From contig NZ_WQOH01000004.1 in the NCBI RefSeq assembly GCF_018784445.1, positions 491,848 to 555,847 on the forward strand: a stretch of DNA of 64,000 bases, written 5' to 3'. The translations under genes and the position numbers were made by a program. The notes under the pieces were generated by a model. The model had not been told where the DNA came from. It saw only the letters and a program-made list of their open reading frames with translations, and searched no databases. Numbering within the stretch: the first letter of the stretch is position 1; each line of letters starts with the position of its first letter. This document shows, one piece after another, positions 35,129 through 44,514 of this stretch. This stretch comes from Gemmiger formicilis (GTDB taxonomy: Bacteria; Bacillota; Clostridia; Oscillospirales; Ruminococcaceae).

Positions 35129-35458
35129 ATGCGAGAGAAGAAGGACATCAATATTGAAATCGGCGGCAATATTCAAGTGGCAAGAGAACAGGCGGGCTAT
35201 ACGCAGGACACGCTCTCAGAAATGCTTGGCATGACGCCGAATCACCTGAGCGCTATTGAGCGTGGTGCTTCCGGTATTTCTCTTGAAGCCTTGCAGCGTC
35301 TTTGCCGTTTGCTGGGCGTCAGTGCGGACCGAATTATCTTTGGGACCGATGAGCCAGAAGCGGAAGCCCTTGCGCTTGCCAGACGTATTTCGGATATAAA
35401 GCCGGAATACCGGCAACAGGTTCAAGAGCTGCTGTCCGCTATTTTGAATATGTCATAA
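35129..35458 (+). CDS. XRE-family regulator
   Basis: A 109-residue regulator with an N-terminal helix-turn-helix (GGNIQVAREQAGYTQDTLSE, then MTPNHLSAIERGASGI) and a short C-terminal helix pair. ATG 35129 has GGTGGTGAGG upstream. It lies alone between the SLOG gene (divergent) and the conjugation module and ends at a good terminator. It may regulate either neighbour. Confidence 0.82.
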   Translation: MREKKDINIEIGGNIQVAREQAGYTQDTLSEMLGMTPNHLSAIERGASGISLEALQRLCRLLGVSADRIIFGTDEPEAEALALARRISDIKPEYRQQVQELLSAILNMS

Positions 35459-35465
35459 AAAAAGA

Positions 35466-35506
35466 GCCTCTGCCGACACCCAAAACGGGCATCGACAGAG
35501 GCTTTT
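35466..35506 (+). terminator. Terminator after XRE gene
   Basis: GCCTCTG (35466-35472) pairs with CAGAGGC (35496-35502), followed by TTTT. Inner bases GA/TC and CCC/GGG extend the stem. Confidence 0.8.
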
Positions 35507-35601
35507 GGTTCGTTTTCCGGGCATTCAAACAAGTGCCGAAATCGACACTTATTCTCGCTCTATTGCTGGAACTGTGCGGGGAATATAATCACACTGGGCG
35601 G

Positions 35602-35823
35602 TCATTCCTCGTCGCTCTGAGGCTTGCAATCACAGGCTTTTTCGACCCCTAACTGTCTACACCGCGATGCCTTGCGGGAGAAGTGCGGACAGGCGATGAG
35701 ATCCGCACGGAAGCTCTGCTTGCAGCTATGGACGCAGCGGACGCAGAAGCGGTTATACTTCCGGCGTCCGCTATCTCCTATGAAGAACGACCACTCCTGC
35801 CGCCACTTCTGACTTCTGCTCAC
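35602..35823 (-). CDS. Small cysteine-rich protein
   Basis: A 73-residue protein with CVRCVHSCKQSFRADLIACP, a cysteine set likely to bind zinc. It has the same core as the protein at 60591-60776 (CRKCQHKCKQSFRAVVIDCP) in the inserted IME. GTG 35823 overlaps the stop of the ArdA-type gene in GTGA. It is the last gene of the conjugation operon as seen here. Function unknown. Confidence 0.7.
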   Translation of the reverse strand: MSRSQKWRQEWSFFIGDSGRRKYNRFCVRCVHSCKQSFRADLIACPHFSRKASRCRQLGVEKACDCKPQSDEE

Positions 35824-37592
35824 AGCTCAATCTCTCCTTTGTGCTTTTGGGGAGGGCAGCATTCCTTCTGCTTTTCAGCCTTTGCGGACTTGAGCCTGTC
35901 CATGATGGAGGACTTCTCGCTCCTTTCGGGGGCTTTGACCTCTGCGGTCTTGTCCTCCTTCGGACCGTTGTTGATGATCCCATCAATCATGCCGTAGTCA
36001 TCCTCCATCGACATCTCCGCTGCCTTGAGATAGTTTTCCTTCTCAAGAGCCGCCATCCAGCTTTCCTTGCTGATACCGAGCATTCCGCCCTTTGCCGCAT
36101 GATCGGCAATCTCCTTTGCATCCACGCACAAGCCCTCGGTGTTATCCGAATAGAGCCGGTACACCTCGCAGCCCTTCTCCAAAGCCTTCTCAGCCGCTTC
36201 CTGTCCAGCGGGAAGAACGCCAGCCCATGCGTAGCCGTAGTCCTTCATATCTTGAACGGAGAGCGCAGGATCGGGCATTTCCGGCACTTCCTTGACCTCA
36301 AGGTCGAGAAGGCGGAGTGTGTCATCGTCAAAGCCGTTGTAGACATCATCAAGGACGAGCTTGCCACGCTCATCGACAATGATACAGGCAGCTTCATCGC
36401 CGTAGGTGTCATGCTCCATCAAATAAAAACTGTGACCGCCGACTTCGTGCTGGTCAATGGTGTGCCACGTCCCGATGTGACCGGCAACCGTCAGACCGGA
36501 GGTGTCGGCGTTCATCTCAAAGTCCTTCTGCTCGATGCTCTCCTGCTTCTGCTGTTCCTTCGAGATCATGGGGATCGCCACAATCTTATCGCCCAGCTTG
36601 ACAAACTGCTCCGGAACTTTGAAGAGGTCAGAGAACTTCTGCATCTGCTCTACGGTCAGAGAGCCGAAGCTGTCATCCGTCAAACCGACTACCATAAATG
36701 TTCCGGCAACAACATCGTAGATGTCACCGTCCTCATCACGCAGAGCGCGGTTCAGGGGCAGACCTTCCAGCTTGCCTTCCTCGTTGCAGACTAAGGCAAC
36801 CGGGTCTTCGTAGGGATAAATTGCCTCGATGCAGCCGCCGACCTCATGCTGCAAGGACTTGAGATCCGAGTCAATCTCCTTCACATAAGGCTCCTTTCCC
36901 GGCTCAACGACGAGAACGGCGATGGTGCTGTCACGCTCGGCGTCTTCCCCTGAGCCGGTGATCCGGTATTCGTCGGGAATATCGTCCAGCTCACCGTTAA
37001 ACTGTCTGTCCCAGCGTTCGCTTGCGACGCGGACATAGCCCTCATCGGTGAAACGTCCCTGCTCATCCATCGCAATGTCGCGCCCATAGCGTTCATAGTC
37101 GATGTAATTTGCCAGTGGACCGAGATCCTTTTCAGAGTAGATACCGGCTTCGTGGGCGTAATAGTAGCCGAGATCGGATTCGTCGTTGATACCGGGCATG
37201 ATGTCGTAGCAGTCCAGATTGAACGTCAGGTTGATGAGATCGTCGATGTCGCTGACCTCATCGCAGCCAGCCTCCATAATGGCAACGAGCTTTTCCTGAT
37301 CGCTCAGGGAAAGCTCGTCAATCAAAGCGGCGAGATAGTTGAGCTTATCAAGACTCTCGTACTCGCCAAGCATCTTCTGGACGCCGTAGATCGGACTTTC
37401 GTAGTCGGTGATAAACCACTCTTCATAGGGCTGACCGAACTCGTCCTGCTGACCGATCCCGATGCGCTCAAAGACATTCTGCATCTCTTCCTCGGTGGTG
37501 GGCAGTTTCACCCACTCACCGACCAGCATACCCTCATTGTACTTGCCAAGGTTCGTGACGAAGGCTTCAAAATTGCCGTCTAATACAGGCAT
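35820..37592 (-). CDS. ArdA-type anti-restriction multidomain protein
   Basis: A 590-residue protein. Residues 1-165 resemble ArdA, the DNA-mimic that blocks type I restriction (FEAFVTNLGKYNEGMLVGEW and the acidic EWFITDYES). Residues about 225-330 resemble DUF3846 (GGCIEAIYPYEDPVALVCNE). A later part (VGGHSFYLMEHDTYGDEAAC) looks like a polyvalent-protein domain. The end has SSIMDRLKSA and the last residues GEIEL, a tail shared with other proteins here. The ATG at 37592 has GGAGG six bases upstream. It likely protects incoming DNA in the recipient. Confidence 0.82.
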   Translation of the reverse strand: MPVLDGNFEAFVTNLGKYNEGMLVGEWVKLPTTEEEMQNVFERIGIGQQDEFGQPYEEWFITDYESPIYGVQKMLGEYESLDKLNYLAALIDELSLSDQEKLVAIMEAGCDEVSDIDDLINLTFNLDCYDIMPGINDESDLGYYYAHEAGIYSEKDLGPLANYIDYERYGRDIAMDEQGRFTDEGYVRVASERWDRQFNGELDDIPDEYRITGSGEDAERDSTIAVLVVEPGKEPYVKEIDSDLKSLQHEVGGCIEAIYPYEDPVALVCNEEGKLEGLPLNRALRDEDGDIYDVVAGTFMVVGLTDDSFGSLTVEQMQKFSDLFKVPEQFVKLGDKIVAIPMISKEQQKQESIEQKDFEMNADTSGLTVAGHIGTWHTIDQHEVGGHSFYLMEHDTYGDEAACIIVDERGKLVLDDVYNGFDDDTLRLLDLEVKEVPEMPDPALSVQDMKDYGYAWAGVLPAGQEAAEKALEKGCEVYRLYSDNTEGLCVDAKEIADHAAKGGMLGISKESWMAALEKENYLKAAEMSMEDDYGMIDGIINNGPKEDKTAEVKAPERSEKSSIMDRLKSAKAEKQKECCPPQKHKGEIEL

Positions 37593-37605
37593 AGGCATCC
37601 TCCTT

Positions 37606-37821
37606 TCAATCATCCACCATGCCGTCCGGCATGATATACAGTTCCTCAAACTCCGTGTCCGTCATGGCTTCGAGCTTCCGGATGGTCTTATACATCAGCT
37701 CTGCGATCTCACCGTCCATGTCGTTCAGGGTGACGCTCTTCATATCGTCGATCAGCCGCTTCCGGCTGGACGTATTGAAGCAGCACATGAGGTTGAGTTC
37801 TTCTACGGTAAAGTTTTTCAT
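37606..37821 (-). CDS. Transposon-transfer assisting family protein
   Basis: A 71-residue protein starting FTVEELNLMCCFNTSSRKRL, the typical opening of the small transposon-transfer assisting proteins of clostridial conjugative elements, with an acidic end. It lies between the ArdA-type gene and the MutS-like-domain gene, separated by only 1-13 bases. Mechanism unknown. Confidence 0.78.
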   Translation of the reverse strand: MKNFTVEELNLMCCFNTSSRKRLIDDMKSVTLNDMDGEIAELMYKTIRKLEAMTDTEFEELYIMPDGMVDD

Positions 37822-37822
37822 A

Positions 37823-39016
37823 TCAGAGTTCCATATCCTTTCCTTTCAATTTCTGTGGCTTCGGTGTGTGGGGCGGCTGGGCTTTCTGTGCGGATTTCAG
37901 CTTGTCGCGGATGGATTCACGGGCAGCGGGCTTCTTTGGGATGGTGTCGTAGATGGCAGTTCCGGCATCCTCCACATAGGCGCGGACATACTGGATGCTC
38001 TCAGAAAAGCGGATGGGGCGGTTCTTGTCCTCGATGTTGGTCAGTTGGACTTCATCGGCGGCAGAATCAACCGCGTCAATTCTGCACTTGATTCCATCCA
38101 CATTCAGTGTCGCACCGACAGGAATGTAATCTGCGGCTTTGAGTTCCTTGAAGGTCTCGCCGTCCTTGCTGAGAAAGACATCTGCGCCGGACTTCCAGAG
38201 CTTGTGAGAACCGGCTACCCATGCGCTTTCACGGAAGCCGGTCACTGGCATGGAGGGCTTGCCGCGTACCTTCTTCTCAAGGAGCTTTGTGCCGAGCAGG
38301 GGCGCGGCTTTTTCCGCGTCCTTGCCGTACAGCTCAAAATAGCCATTCTGGGCAAAGCAGACCAGCGCGTCAGGGTGAGCCTTTTTGACCGCCTCGTACT
38401 TCCGAAGTTCTGCAACGGGCAGAGGCGAAAGCGTCTCTGTCCTTCCTGCATCCGGCAGTCTGTCAAGGCGGGTTTTTTGCTTGGACAGCACTTCCGCCAG
38501 AGCCTCCGCATCCTTTGGGAGCGTCTGGCGGGTTTTGACGCCGCCATGCTCACCGACCAGAGCCATTGCTGCATCGAAGCTGCTGCGGCAGGGGGCTTCC
38601 AGTACAAAGCCGTCTGCGAAGGTCAGCCGGTCATGGTCCGGCGCAACCGAGTTCTGCGCCACATTTGCCGCCTGTTCCCGGTAGTTGATCTCAAAGACAT
38701 CCCCGAACACCTTGCCGCGCTTGACGGTTTTCGGGACAATAACGCGGGCAACGCACTCGTCGTAGGTCTGTTCCGCATAGAAACGGAAGGTGTTGTGATC
38801 CCGCGTTCCCTGAATAAAGACTTGATTTTCATTGAGGCAGTGCGTTCCATGCGGACGGCAGAACCACATCAGCGTTTTCTCTCCGGGATTCCGGCTTTCG
38901 GCAGCGCGGCGGATGATGCGCTTGTCGATGTCGAAGTCTTCTTTGTAGCTGTCTACATGACTGTCCACGAGCTTCTGCAGCTCCGCAACGATGTCAACGT
39001 CTGTGTATTTCTTCAT
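37823..39016 (-). CDS. Polyvalent protein with MutS domain I-like segment
   Basis: A 397-residue protein. Residues about 200-255 (KYEAVKKAHPDALVCFAQNG, then YFELYGKDAEKAAPLLGTKL) resemble the mismatch-reading N-terminal domain of MutS, but no MutS ATPase follows. The flanking parts resemble domains of large polyvalent proteins from mobile elements. The end has ESIRDKLKSAQKA and a final KGKDMEL, the tail shared with the ArdA- and ArdC-type proteins. It may bind DNA during or after transfer (inference). Confidence 0.6.
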   Translation of the reverse strand: MKKYTDVDIVAELQKLVDSHVDSYKEDFDIDKRIIRRAAESRNPGEKTLMWFCRPHGTHCLNENQVFIQGTRDHNTFRFYAEQTYDECVARVIVPKTVKRGKVFGDVFEINYREQAANVAQNSVAPDHDRLTFADGFVLEAPCRSSFDAAMALVGEHGGVKTRQTLPKDAEALAEVLSKQKTRLDRLPDAGRTETLSPLPVAELRKYEAVKKAHPDALVCFAQNGYFELYGKDAEKAAPLLGTKLLEKKVRGKPSMPVTGFRESAWVAGSHKLWKSGADVFLSKDGETFKELKAADYIPVGATLNVDGIKCRIDAVDSAADEVQLTNIEDKNRPIRFSESIQYVRAYVEDAGTAIYDTIPKKPAARESIRDKLKSAQKAQPPHTPKPQKLKGKDMEL

Positions 39017-39028
39017 GCGTCTCCTTTC

Positions 39029-40897
39029 TCACAACTCCATGTCGTGCGTTTTGGATTTGACCGGAGACTTTTTCTCCGGCTGCTGTTTTGCAGCAGTCCT
39101 GAGCTGATCACGGATGGAGGGCTTTTCCTGCTTCTGCTCCTGCTTGACGTATTCCAGCGTCGGCATCAGCTCACGGTAACAGCCTTGCGTTTTCCGCGTC
39201 GCATGACGGCGATGGATTTTGAACAGCGGCTCGCCATTCTGCGTGACCGTGTTGCCCTCAATCCTGACGCCGTTCCGTGCCAGCAGATTGAAGGAGTGGT
39301 TAGAGGCGCGGTAGGACGCCCGCATACCGTCGTTGTTATAGGCAATCTGCCCCTTGAGCGTGTCCATGACGGCGGCTTTGATCTCCTTCTCTTCGGCAGT
39401 CAGGCGGTGCGCTTTCGGTGCTTTTGCCGCTTCCTCCGGCAAGGGGGCAAAGGGAGACTTGACCTCCACAGTTTTTACCTCAATAGAGGTAATCTCACCG
39501 TTCTCCCATGCAACGACCTCCGGGTCTCTTTTCTCTGCCTTCTCGGAAGTAGCTTCTTTCTGGGGTTCAGTCTGCTGACGGAACGCATCGACGAAAAGTG
39601 CCGTCAGTCCGGGATTGGGTTTATCCACAAGGAAGCGGGAGGCATTCTCCGGGCAGACATCAATGCTCTTTGCCCATTCCTTGAGGGGCTGCGGAATACG
39701 CCCGTCAAAGTCTTTCTGCTGAATGGTGTTTGCAAGGACATATCGGACACGCTCCGGAGAGAACTGCTCAAGGACGCTTTTCACGGCAGCATCCGCATCC
39801 AGCCGGTTGTCTCCGTAGTTAGAACTGATTGCCGCCTCAATCGCACGGCGGCATTCCACGTTTGCAGCGAGAGAAGCACGATATGACTCCAGCTCACCGG
39901 CTTCATAGGCATAATTCGCCGTCTCGCGGTAAATGGGGGCTTCCGGCTTTTTCTCCGGAACAGCTTCCTGCTCGACGGACTGCGCTTTCTCTGCCAGCAG
40001 CACCTTGAGCTTGGCGTCAATGCCCTCGATCATTTCAGCCGCCGTCTTGCGGATGGTGTCCAGAGAGCTTTTCAGTTCCTTGGTTTCCTTGCCGGATGAC
40101 CAACCGGCGATGTAGCCGAAGGAATAGTCCGAGGTTTCAATGCCGTAACGCTGGCAGACGGTGTAGGCAACGCTCTCCGCCTCAACCTCCTTGGTGTGAC
40201 GATCCTTCTTATCTTCGGGAGCGGCTTTCTCGTCCGGCTTGAAAGCGTGGAGCTTTGCGTGGGCGATCTCGTGAATGGCGGTTTTGACCGTCTGGATTTC
40301 GCTCATGCCTTCCTGAATGGCAATGCGGCTTTCAACCGGCGAGAAGAATCCCTTTGCACCGCCCGGAATGTCCTCAAAGGAAATAGGGACGGGAGATTCC
40401 TGCTTGAGTGCATCGAAGAACGCCTCGTAGTTCTCGACGGTGCCTTTCAGCTCATCGACAATGATGTCCGGAAGCTCCTTGCCGTCCGTCTGGGAGACAT
40501 CGAACACGCTCACCACCTTGAAGGCAGGCCGCAGAACCTCAACCGTCTCCGTGACAGCCTTCCCATCTACGCCGATCACCGGCTTCTGCGTCAAAGGATC
40601 AATCTTCTCACGCTCTTCCTGCGCCTTGTACGGCGCGGGTGCAAGAATCTTGATGCCCTTTTCGCCCTTCATGACCTGACGGTCAAAGTTGCGCTGCCAC
40701 GAGGTATAACCGGCAACATAGGTTGCCTCCGGCTTCTGCATCGCAATGAGCAGCGTGTTGTTGAAGGAATAGTTGTAGAACTTGGACATCGTGCGGAGAT
40801 ATTCCTTGAACCGCTCGGATTCAAAAAGCTCTTTGATGCCCTGTTGCAGCTTGTCCGTGATTTCGCGGACTTGCTGTGCATTTTTGTTTTCAGCCAT
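39029..40897 (-). CDS. ArdC-type anti-restriction protein with DUF3849-like domain
   Basis: A 622-residue protein. Residues 1-130 match the ArdC N-terminal single-strand DNA-binding domain (MSKFYNYSFNNTLLIAMQKP, then GYTSWQRNFDRQVMKGEKGI). AIHEIAHAKLH at about 205-215 is a zinc metallopeptidase site. Residues about 330-450 resemble DUF3849 (YEAGELESYRASLAANVECR). The end has PSIRDQLRTAAKQ and KTHDMEL. Known ArdC proteins cover transferred single strands and defend against restriction. Same tail as two neighbours and the IME relaxase. Confidence 0.84.
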   Translation of the reverse strand: MAENKNAQQVREITDKLQQGIKELFESERFKEYLRTMSKFYNYSFNNTLLIAMQKPEATYVAGYTSWQRNFDRQVMKGEKGIKILAPAPYKAQEEREKIDPLTQKPVIGVDGKAVTETVEVLRPAFKVVSVFDVSQTDGKELPDIIVDELKGTVENYEAFFDALKQESPVPISFEDIPGGAKGFFSPVESRIAIQEGMSEIQTVKTAIHEIAHAKLHAFKPDEKAAPEDKKDRHTKEVEAESVAYTVCQRYGIETSDYSFGYIAGWSSGKETKELKSSLDTIRKTAAEMIEGIDAKLKVLLAEKAQSVEQEAVPEKKPEAPIYRETANYAYEAGELESYRASLAANVECRRAIEAAISSNYGDNRLDADAAVKSVLEQFSPERVRYVLANTIQQKDFDGRIPQPLKEWAKSIDVCPENASRFLVDKPNPGLTALFVDAFRQQTEPQKEATSEKAEKRDPEVVAWENGEITSIEVKTVEVKSPFAPLPEEAAKAPKAHRLTAEEKEIKAAVMDTLKGQIAYNNDGMRASYRASNHSFNLLARNGVRIEGNTVTQNGEPLFKIHRRHATRKTQGCYRELMPTLEYVKQEQKQEKPSIRDQLRTAAKQQPEKKSPVKSKTHDMEL

Positions 40898-40913
40898 CTC
40901 AAACCTCCATTTC

Positions 40914-41672
40914 TTATTTGCTTTTGGGCAAAGAAAACCCCGTTTGGGATTTGCTCAGTAAACGAGCCTTTACCTCAGACGGGGTTTCTCTGCGCGTCAT
41001 CCGACGATGGAAGATGTTATCCTCGTTCTCCCATTCAATCAGCCGGTCAAACATATCCGGGTGCTTTGTGACCATGTGCAGCAGCTCCGAGTCACTGGCG
41101 TTGGGACAGAACCAGCAGCCGTTTCTCCGGCAGTGAGTGTAGATTGGGGAAAGCAGCCCGTGTTCCTGACAGAGCTTGTAGGCGTCAACCTCGGTCATGC
41201 CGTACTTGGCAAGCAGACTGACCTTCTTCACGCCGTCCAGACGCGCAAGGCGTTTGGGTTCATCCTCCGCGATGCCGACATAGCTCACGGTGTCCGGAGA
41301 AAGCGCGGCATTGTACTTTCGGACGGGCGGGATTTTGCAGTCCCGATTGACCGCGCACATCCCGGCCCACGCAAAACCGCGAACCTCGCCCTTGTGCGGT
41401 CCGCGGGTGATGACATGATGGAACACCTCATCGTAGGTCTTGTCCGCATGGAGAATGGTGAACTTGATGCCCAGCTCCTTTTCGCAGAAGGGCTTGAGCC
41501 GGTCATAAATGAAGTCCCGGTGTTCCGGGACTTCGCCGCTTGTGTTTTTGTCGAACATGACCTCACTGAAAACCGCCTCGTCCAGCGGCTCATTGTGCTG
41601 TGCAGCCAGCAGGAGCGTCGCTACGCTGTCTTTGCCTCCGCTGCATGAAGCAATATATTTCGGGCGGCTCAT
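40914..41672 (-). CDS. PAPS reductase-like PP-loop protein
   Basis: A 252-residue protein with the PP-loop SCSGGKDS (residues 8-15) and C-terminal cysteines (CRRNGCWFCP) that may bind an iron-sulfur cluster or zinc. It belongs to the PAPS reductase/ATP pyrophosphatase group, used for adenylation in sulfur transfer and in DNA or tRNA modification. It is in a conjugation module, overlaps topB in ATGA and has no sulfur-assimilation neighbours, so a DNA or RNA modification role seems more likely than sulfate reduction (inference). Confidence 0.78.
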   Translation of the reverse strand: MSRPKYIASCSGGKDSVATLLLAAQHNEPLDEAVFSEVMFDKNTSGEVPEHRDFIYDRLKPFCEKELGIKFTILHADKTYDEVFHHVITRGPHKGEVRGFAWAGMCAVNRDCKIPPVRKYNAALSPDTVSYVGIAEDEPKRLARLDGVKKVSLLAKYGMTEVDAYKLCQEHGLLSPIYTHCRRNGCWFCPNASDSELLHMVTKHPDMFDRLIEWENEDNIFHRRMTRRETPSEVKARLLSKSQTGFSLPKSK

Positions 41673-43738
41673 CGGTCAAACTCCATCTTGAAGCTGACGT
41701 ATTTGCCGCCGCTGTCATCCAGACGGATCACCGCATCGTAGAGCTGAGGCTTCTTCGGCGTGTAAAGCCCGGTCACGCGGCACCAGCCCTTGTCCAGCAG
41801 CTCCTTTGCAATCTTCTTGGTCAGCTTCTTTTTCTTGCTGGAAAAGAACTTGTTGTCTTCCCACAGGCAGAAGGAGCAGTCCTTGTTCGAGCAGTAGAAG
41901 TTGCCCTTGCCGACATAGACCGGAGAGCCGCAGCGGGGGCATTTGCCGATTTCCTCTTTCCCCGTGCCGAAACGCTGGGCTTCGGCATCGGAGAGAAACG
42001 GGTAGGCTTTCACGAGATCCCCGGTCATCCGGACAATGCCGCTGAGAAATGCGTCTGCATCCGCATTGCCGCGTTCGATCTCCATGAGCGTGTTTTCCCA
42101 TTCCGCAGTCATTGCGGGAGACGTAATCTGTTCCGGCAGGACGCAAACGAGGTTGCAGCCGTCCTTTGTGGGAATGAGGGATTTGCCTTTGCGCTCTGCA
42201 AAGCCGGACTTCACCAGCTTTTCAATGATACCGGCGCGGGTCGCGGGAGTGCCGAGACCTTTCTTCTCGGTGTCATCGTCGAACTGATCGTTTCCGGCAG
42301 TCTCCATTGCAGACAGGAGGGTATCTTCCGTGTACTGCTTCGGAGGTGTCGTGAAGTGTTCGGTGATGCTGGCAGATACACCATCCAGCATATCGCCCTC
42401 ATGGACTTCGGGCAGGGACTTCATGGGATCGTCCTTTTCCTTCGTCTTGAGAGATGCCTTGAACAGCTCTTCAATGGCTTTCCAGCCGTTTTGAATGACG
42501 GTCTTGCCCTTGGTTTTGAACGCATAGCCCTCGCAGGAGAGCGTGATCTGCGTCTCTGCGTAGGTATGCTTCTCACCGGTTGCACACAGAAGGCGCATCC
42601 CGACAAGATTGAGGATTTTCTGCTCCGACTGAGGCAGCGCGAAAACATCCTGCTTTTCAAGCTGGACGGTCGGGAGAATGGCATGGTGATCCGTGACCTT
42701 GATGTTGTCGGTCACGCGGGCAATGTCCGGAGTGATCGAAACGCCGGAGAAAAGCGGAAGCTGGCGGCAGACAATGGAAATGACCTGACGGGCAGTGTCC
42801 TCCATATCGTCCGTAATAAACTGGCTGTCCGTGCGCGGATAGGTCAGGAGCTTCTTTTCGTAGAGCGTCTGGACGAGATCAAGCGTCTGCTGGGCAGTGA
42901 AGCCGTAATATCGGTTTGCCTCGCGCTGCAAGGTGGTCAGATCATAGAGCTTTGGAGGATTGACGGTTTTCGTCTCCCGCTTGAGAGAAGAAACGACGGC
43001 TTGCTTTTTCTCGCAAGCCGCCGCAATTCTTTTTGCTTCCTCTTTGGTTTTGACCTTTTCCAGATCGGCGGTCAGATCGCCCTTGCCGATATGGACATTG
43101 AAATATTTCTCCTTCTGGAATGTGGAGATTTTCCCGTCGCGTTCCACCAGCATTGCAAGGGTCGGCGTCTGGACGCGCCCGACCACCAGCTTTTTGTGAT
43201 AAAGCGTGGTGAACAGGCGGGTGCCGTTGATGCCAACAATCCAGTCCGCCTTTGAGCGGCTGAGTGCTGCTTCATAGAGACGGTCATATTCCTTGCCATC
43301 TCGGAGATGGTTGAAGCCTTCGCGGATGGCGGAGTCCTCCAAAGAGCTGATCCACAGACGCTTGAAGGACTTGGTGCATCCGGCTTTGTCGTAGACCAGC
43401 CGGAAGATCAGCTCACCCTCGCGTCCTGCATCGGTTGCGCAGACCAGCTCGGTGACGCGCTTGTCCTTCATGAGAGCGGACAGCACCTTGAACTGCTGTG
43501 CTTTGTCCTTCGTGACCTCAAACATCCAGCTTTCCGGAACAATGGGCAGATCGTCATACCGCCACTTGGCATACCGCTCATCGTAGGAGCTGGCGTCTGC
43601 CAGCTCCACCAGATGACCGAAGCACCACGAAACGATGTAATTGCCGCCCTCCATATAGCCGTCCTTTCGGGACGTTGCGCCCAGAACCTTTGCGATGGAC
43701 TGGGCAACGCTGGGCTTTTCAGCAATGACTAAGATCAA
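41669..43738 (-). CDS. topB: DNA topoisomerase III
   Basis: A 689-residue type IA topoisomerase: TOPRIM domain at the start (ILVIAEKPSVAQSIAKVLG, CATDAGREGELIFR), catalytic Tyr in LTYPRTDSQF, and a C-terminal zinc-finger (CPRCGSPVYVG...CSNKDC). Such enzymes, common in Tn1549-like elements, relax or decatenate the transferred strand. It overlaps both neighbours by four bases (PAPS reductase-like and DUF4366-like genes), typical of tight operon coupling. Confidence 0.93.
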   Translation of the reverse strand: MILVIAEKPSVAQSIAKVLGATSRKDGYMEGGNYIVSWCFGHLVELADASSYDERYAKWRYDDLPIVPESWMFEVTKDKAQQFKVLSALMKDKRVTELVCATDAGREGELIFRLVYDKAGCTKSFKRLWISSLEDSAIREGFNHLRDGKEYDRLYEAALSRSKADWIVGINGTRLFTTLYHKKLVVGRVQTPTLAMLVERDGKISTFQKEKYFNVHIGKGDLTADLEKVKTKEEAKRIAAACEKKQAVVSSLKRETKTVNPPKLYDLTTLQREANRYYGFTAQQTLDLVQTLYEKKLLTYPRTDSQFITDDMEDTARQVISIVCRQLPLFSGVSITPDIARVTDNIKVTDHHAILPTVQLEKQDVFALPQSEQKILNLVGMRLLCATGEKHTYAETQITLSCEGYAFKTKGKTVIQNGWKAIEELFKASLKTKEKDDPMKSLPEVHEGDMLDGVSASITEHFTTPPKQYTEDTLLSAMETAGNDQFDDDTEKKGLGTPATRAGIIEKLVKSGFAERKGKSLIPTKDGCNLVCVLPEQITSPAMTAEWENTLMEIERGNADADAFLSGIVRMTGDLVKAYPFLSDAEAQRFGTGKEEIGKCPRCGSPVYVGKGNFYCSNKDCSFCLWEDNKFFSSKKKKLTKKIAKELLDKGWCRVTGLYTPKKPQLYDAVIRLDDSGGKYVSFKMEFDR

Positions 43739-44514
43739 TCTTCATCACCATCCGTTTCGACATTCTCCGCAATCTGCGGCTCTTCATCCTCATTGATGTA
43801 CGGCTCTTCCTCGTAGCCTTCATCATCAAAGAAGTCCATATCTTCATCCTTGGGCTTTCTGCCCTTGACGAACTTGATGTAGTAATAGGCTGCACCCGCA
43901 GCACCGGCAAGAACGAAGATGACGAGGATCATGCCGATGTTGGATTTCTTTTCGGGTTTAGTGGCGGGAGCATCGGTTTCCGCATCCTTGTCCGGCTCAG
44001 GCGTAACGGGGGCTGCGCCGGTGCATTCGCTCATGTTGGTCTTGCAGACCGGGCAGTCGGTGTTGACCTGACCGGCAGCGCACTTTTCCTTGCAGTTACA
44101 GGTGGTCAGAGCAGCCGCAGTGTCTTCATCCAGCAGCGCAAGCAGATCGCTTTCATCGACCATGTTGAGGAAGTACGTCTGATACTGTTCCTCATCCTCG
44201 TTGATGGGCGCATCGTAGTCGATGACAATGAAAAAGGTGTTGCCGTTCTTCGTCTGGACAGTGATGAACTGCTTGTTCGTCGCCTTGTCATAGAGCAGGT
44301 CGCGGGTGTAGGCGTTGCCCTCATCGTCAATCGGCTCACCCTTCGGCTTTTCCGGCGTGGGAGTGACTGCGGGCTGCTGTTCGGGCTGAGTTGCCTCCGT
44401 AACCGGAAGGTTCTGCTCGGTATCATCGGCGTAGGCAAACGCCGTGACCGAGAAGCAAGACAGAACCATGACGCAGACCGCAAGGACGGTCAGAAAACGA
44501 AACTTCTTACGCAT
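43735..44514 (-). CDS. DUF4366-like cell-surface protein
   Basis: A 259-residue exported protein: signal peptide (FRFLTVLAVCVMVLSCFSVT, cleavage after AFAYA), an extracellular domain with four-cysteine clusters (CNCKEKC and CPVC), a C-terminal transmembrane helix (IGMILVIFVLAGAAGAAYYY) and an acidic cytoplasmic tail. The layout matches DUF4366 proteins of clostridial conjugation modules. It likely sits in the membrane with the mating-pair apparatus. It overlaps topB and the DUF4315-like gene. Confidence 0.82.
   Translation of the reverse strand: MRKKFRFLTVLAVCVMVLSCFSVTAFAYADDTEQNLPVTEATQPEQQPAVTPTPEKPKGEPIDDEGNAYTRDLLYDKATNKQFITVQTKNGNTFFIVIDYDAPINEDEEQYQTYFLNMVDESDLLALLDEDTAAALTTCNCKEKCAAGQVNTDCPVCKTNMSECTGAAPVTPEPDKDAETDAPATKPEKKSNIGMILVIFVLAGAAGAAYYYIKFVKGRKPKDEDMDFFDDEGYEEEPYINEDEEPQIAENVETDGDED

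Noticed and set aside
37619..39886. 755-codon plus-strand frame opposite the MutS-like and ArdC-type genes
   Set aside because: Spans the borders of three real minus-strand genes and has a low-complexity, Leu/Arg/Val-rich composition typical of antisense shadows.
40914..41672. Dnd phosphorothioation system
   Set aside because: A PP-loop protein is present but no DndB, DndD or DndE-like gene is nearby.
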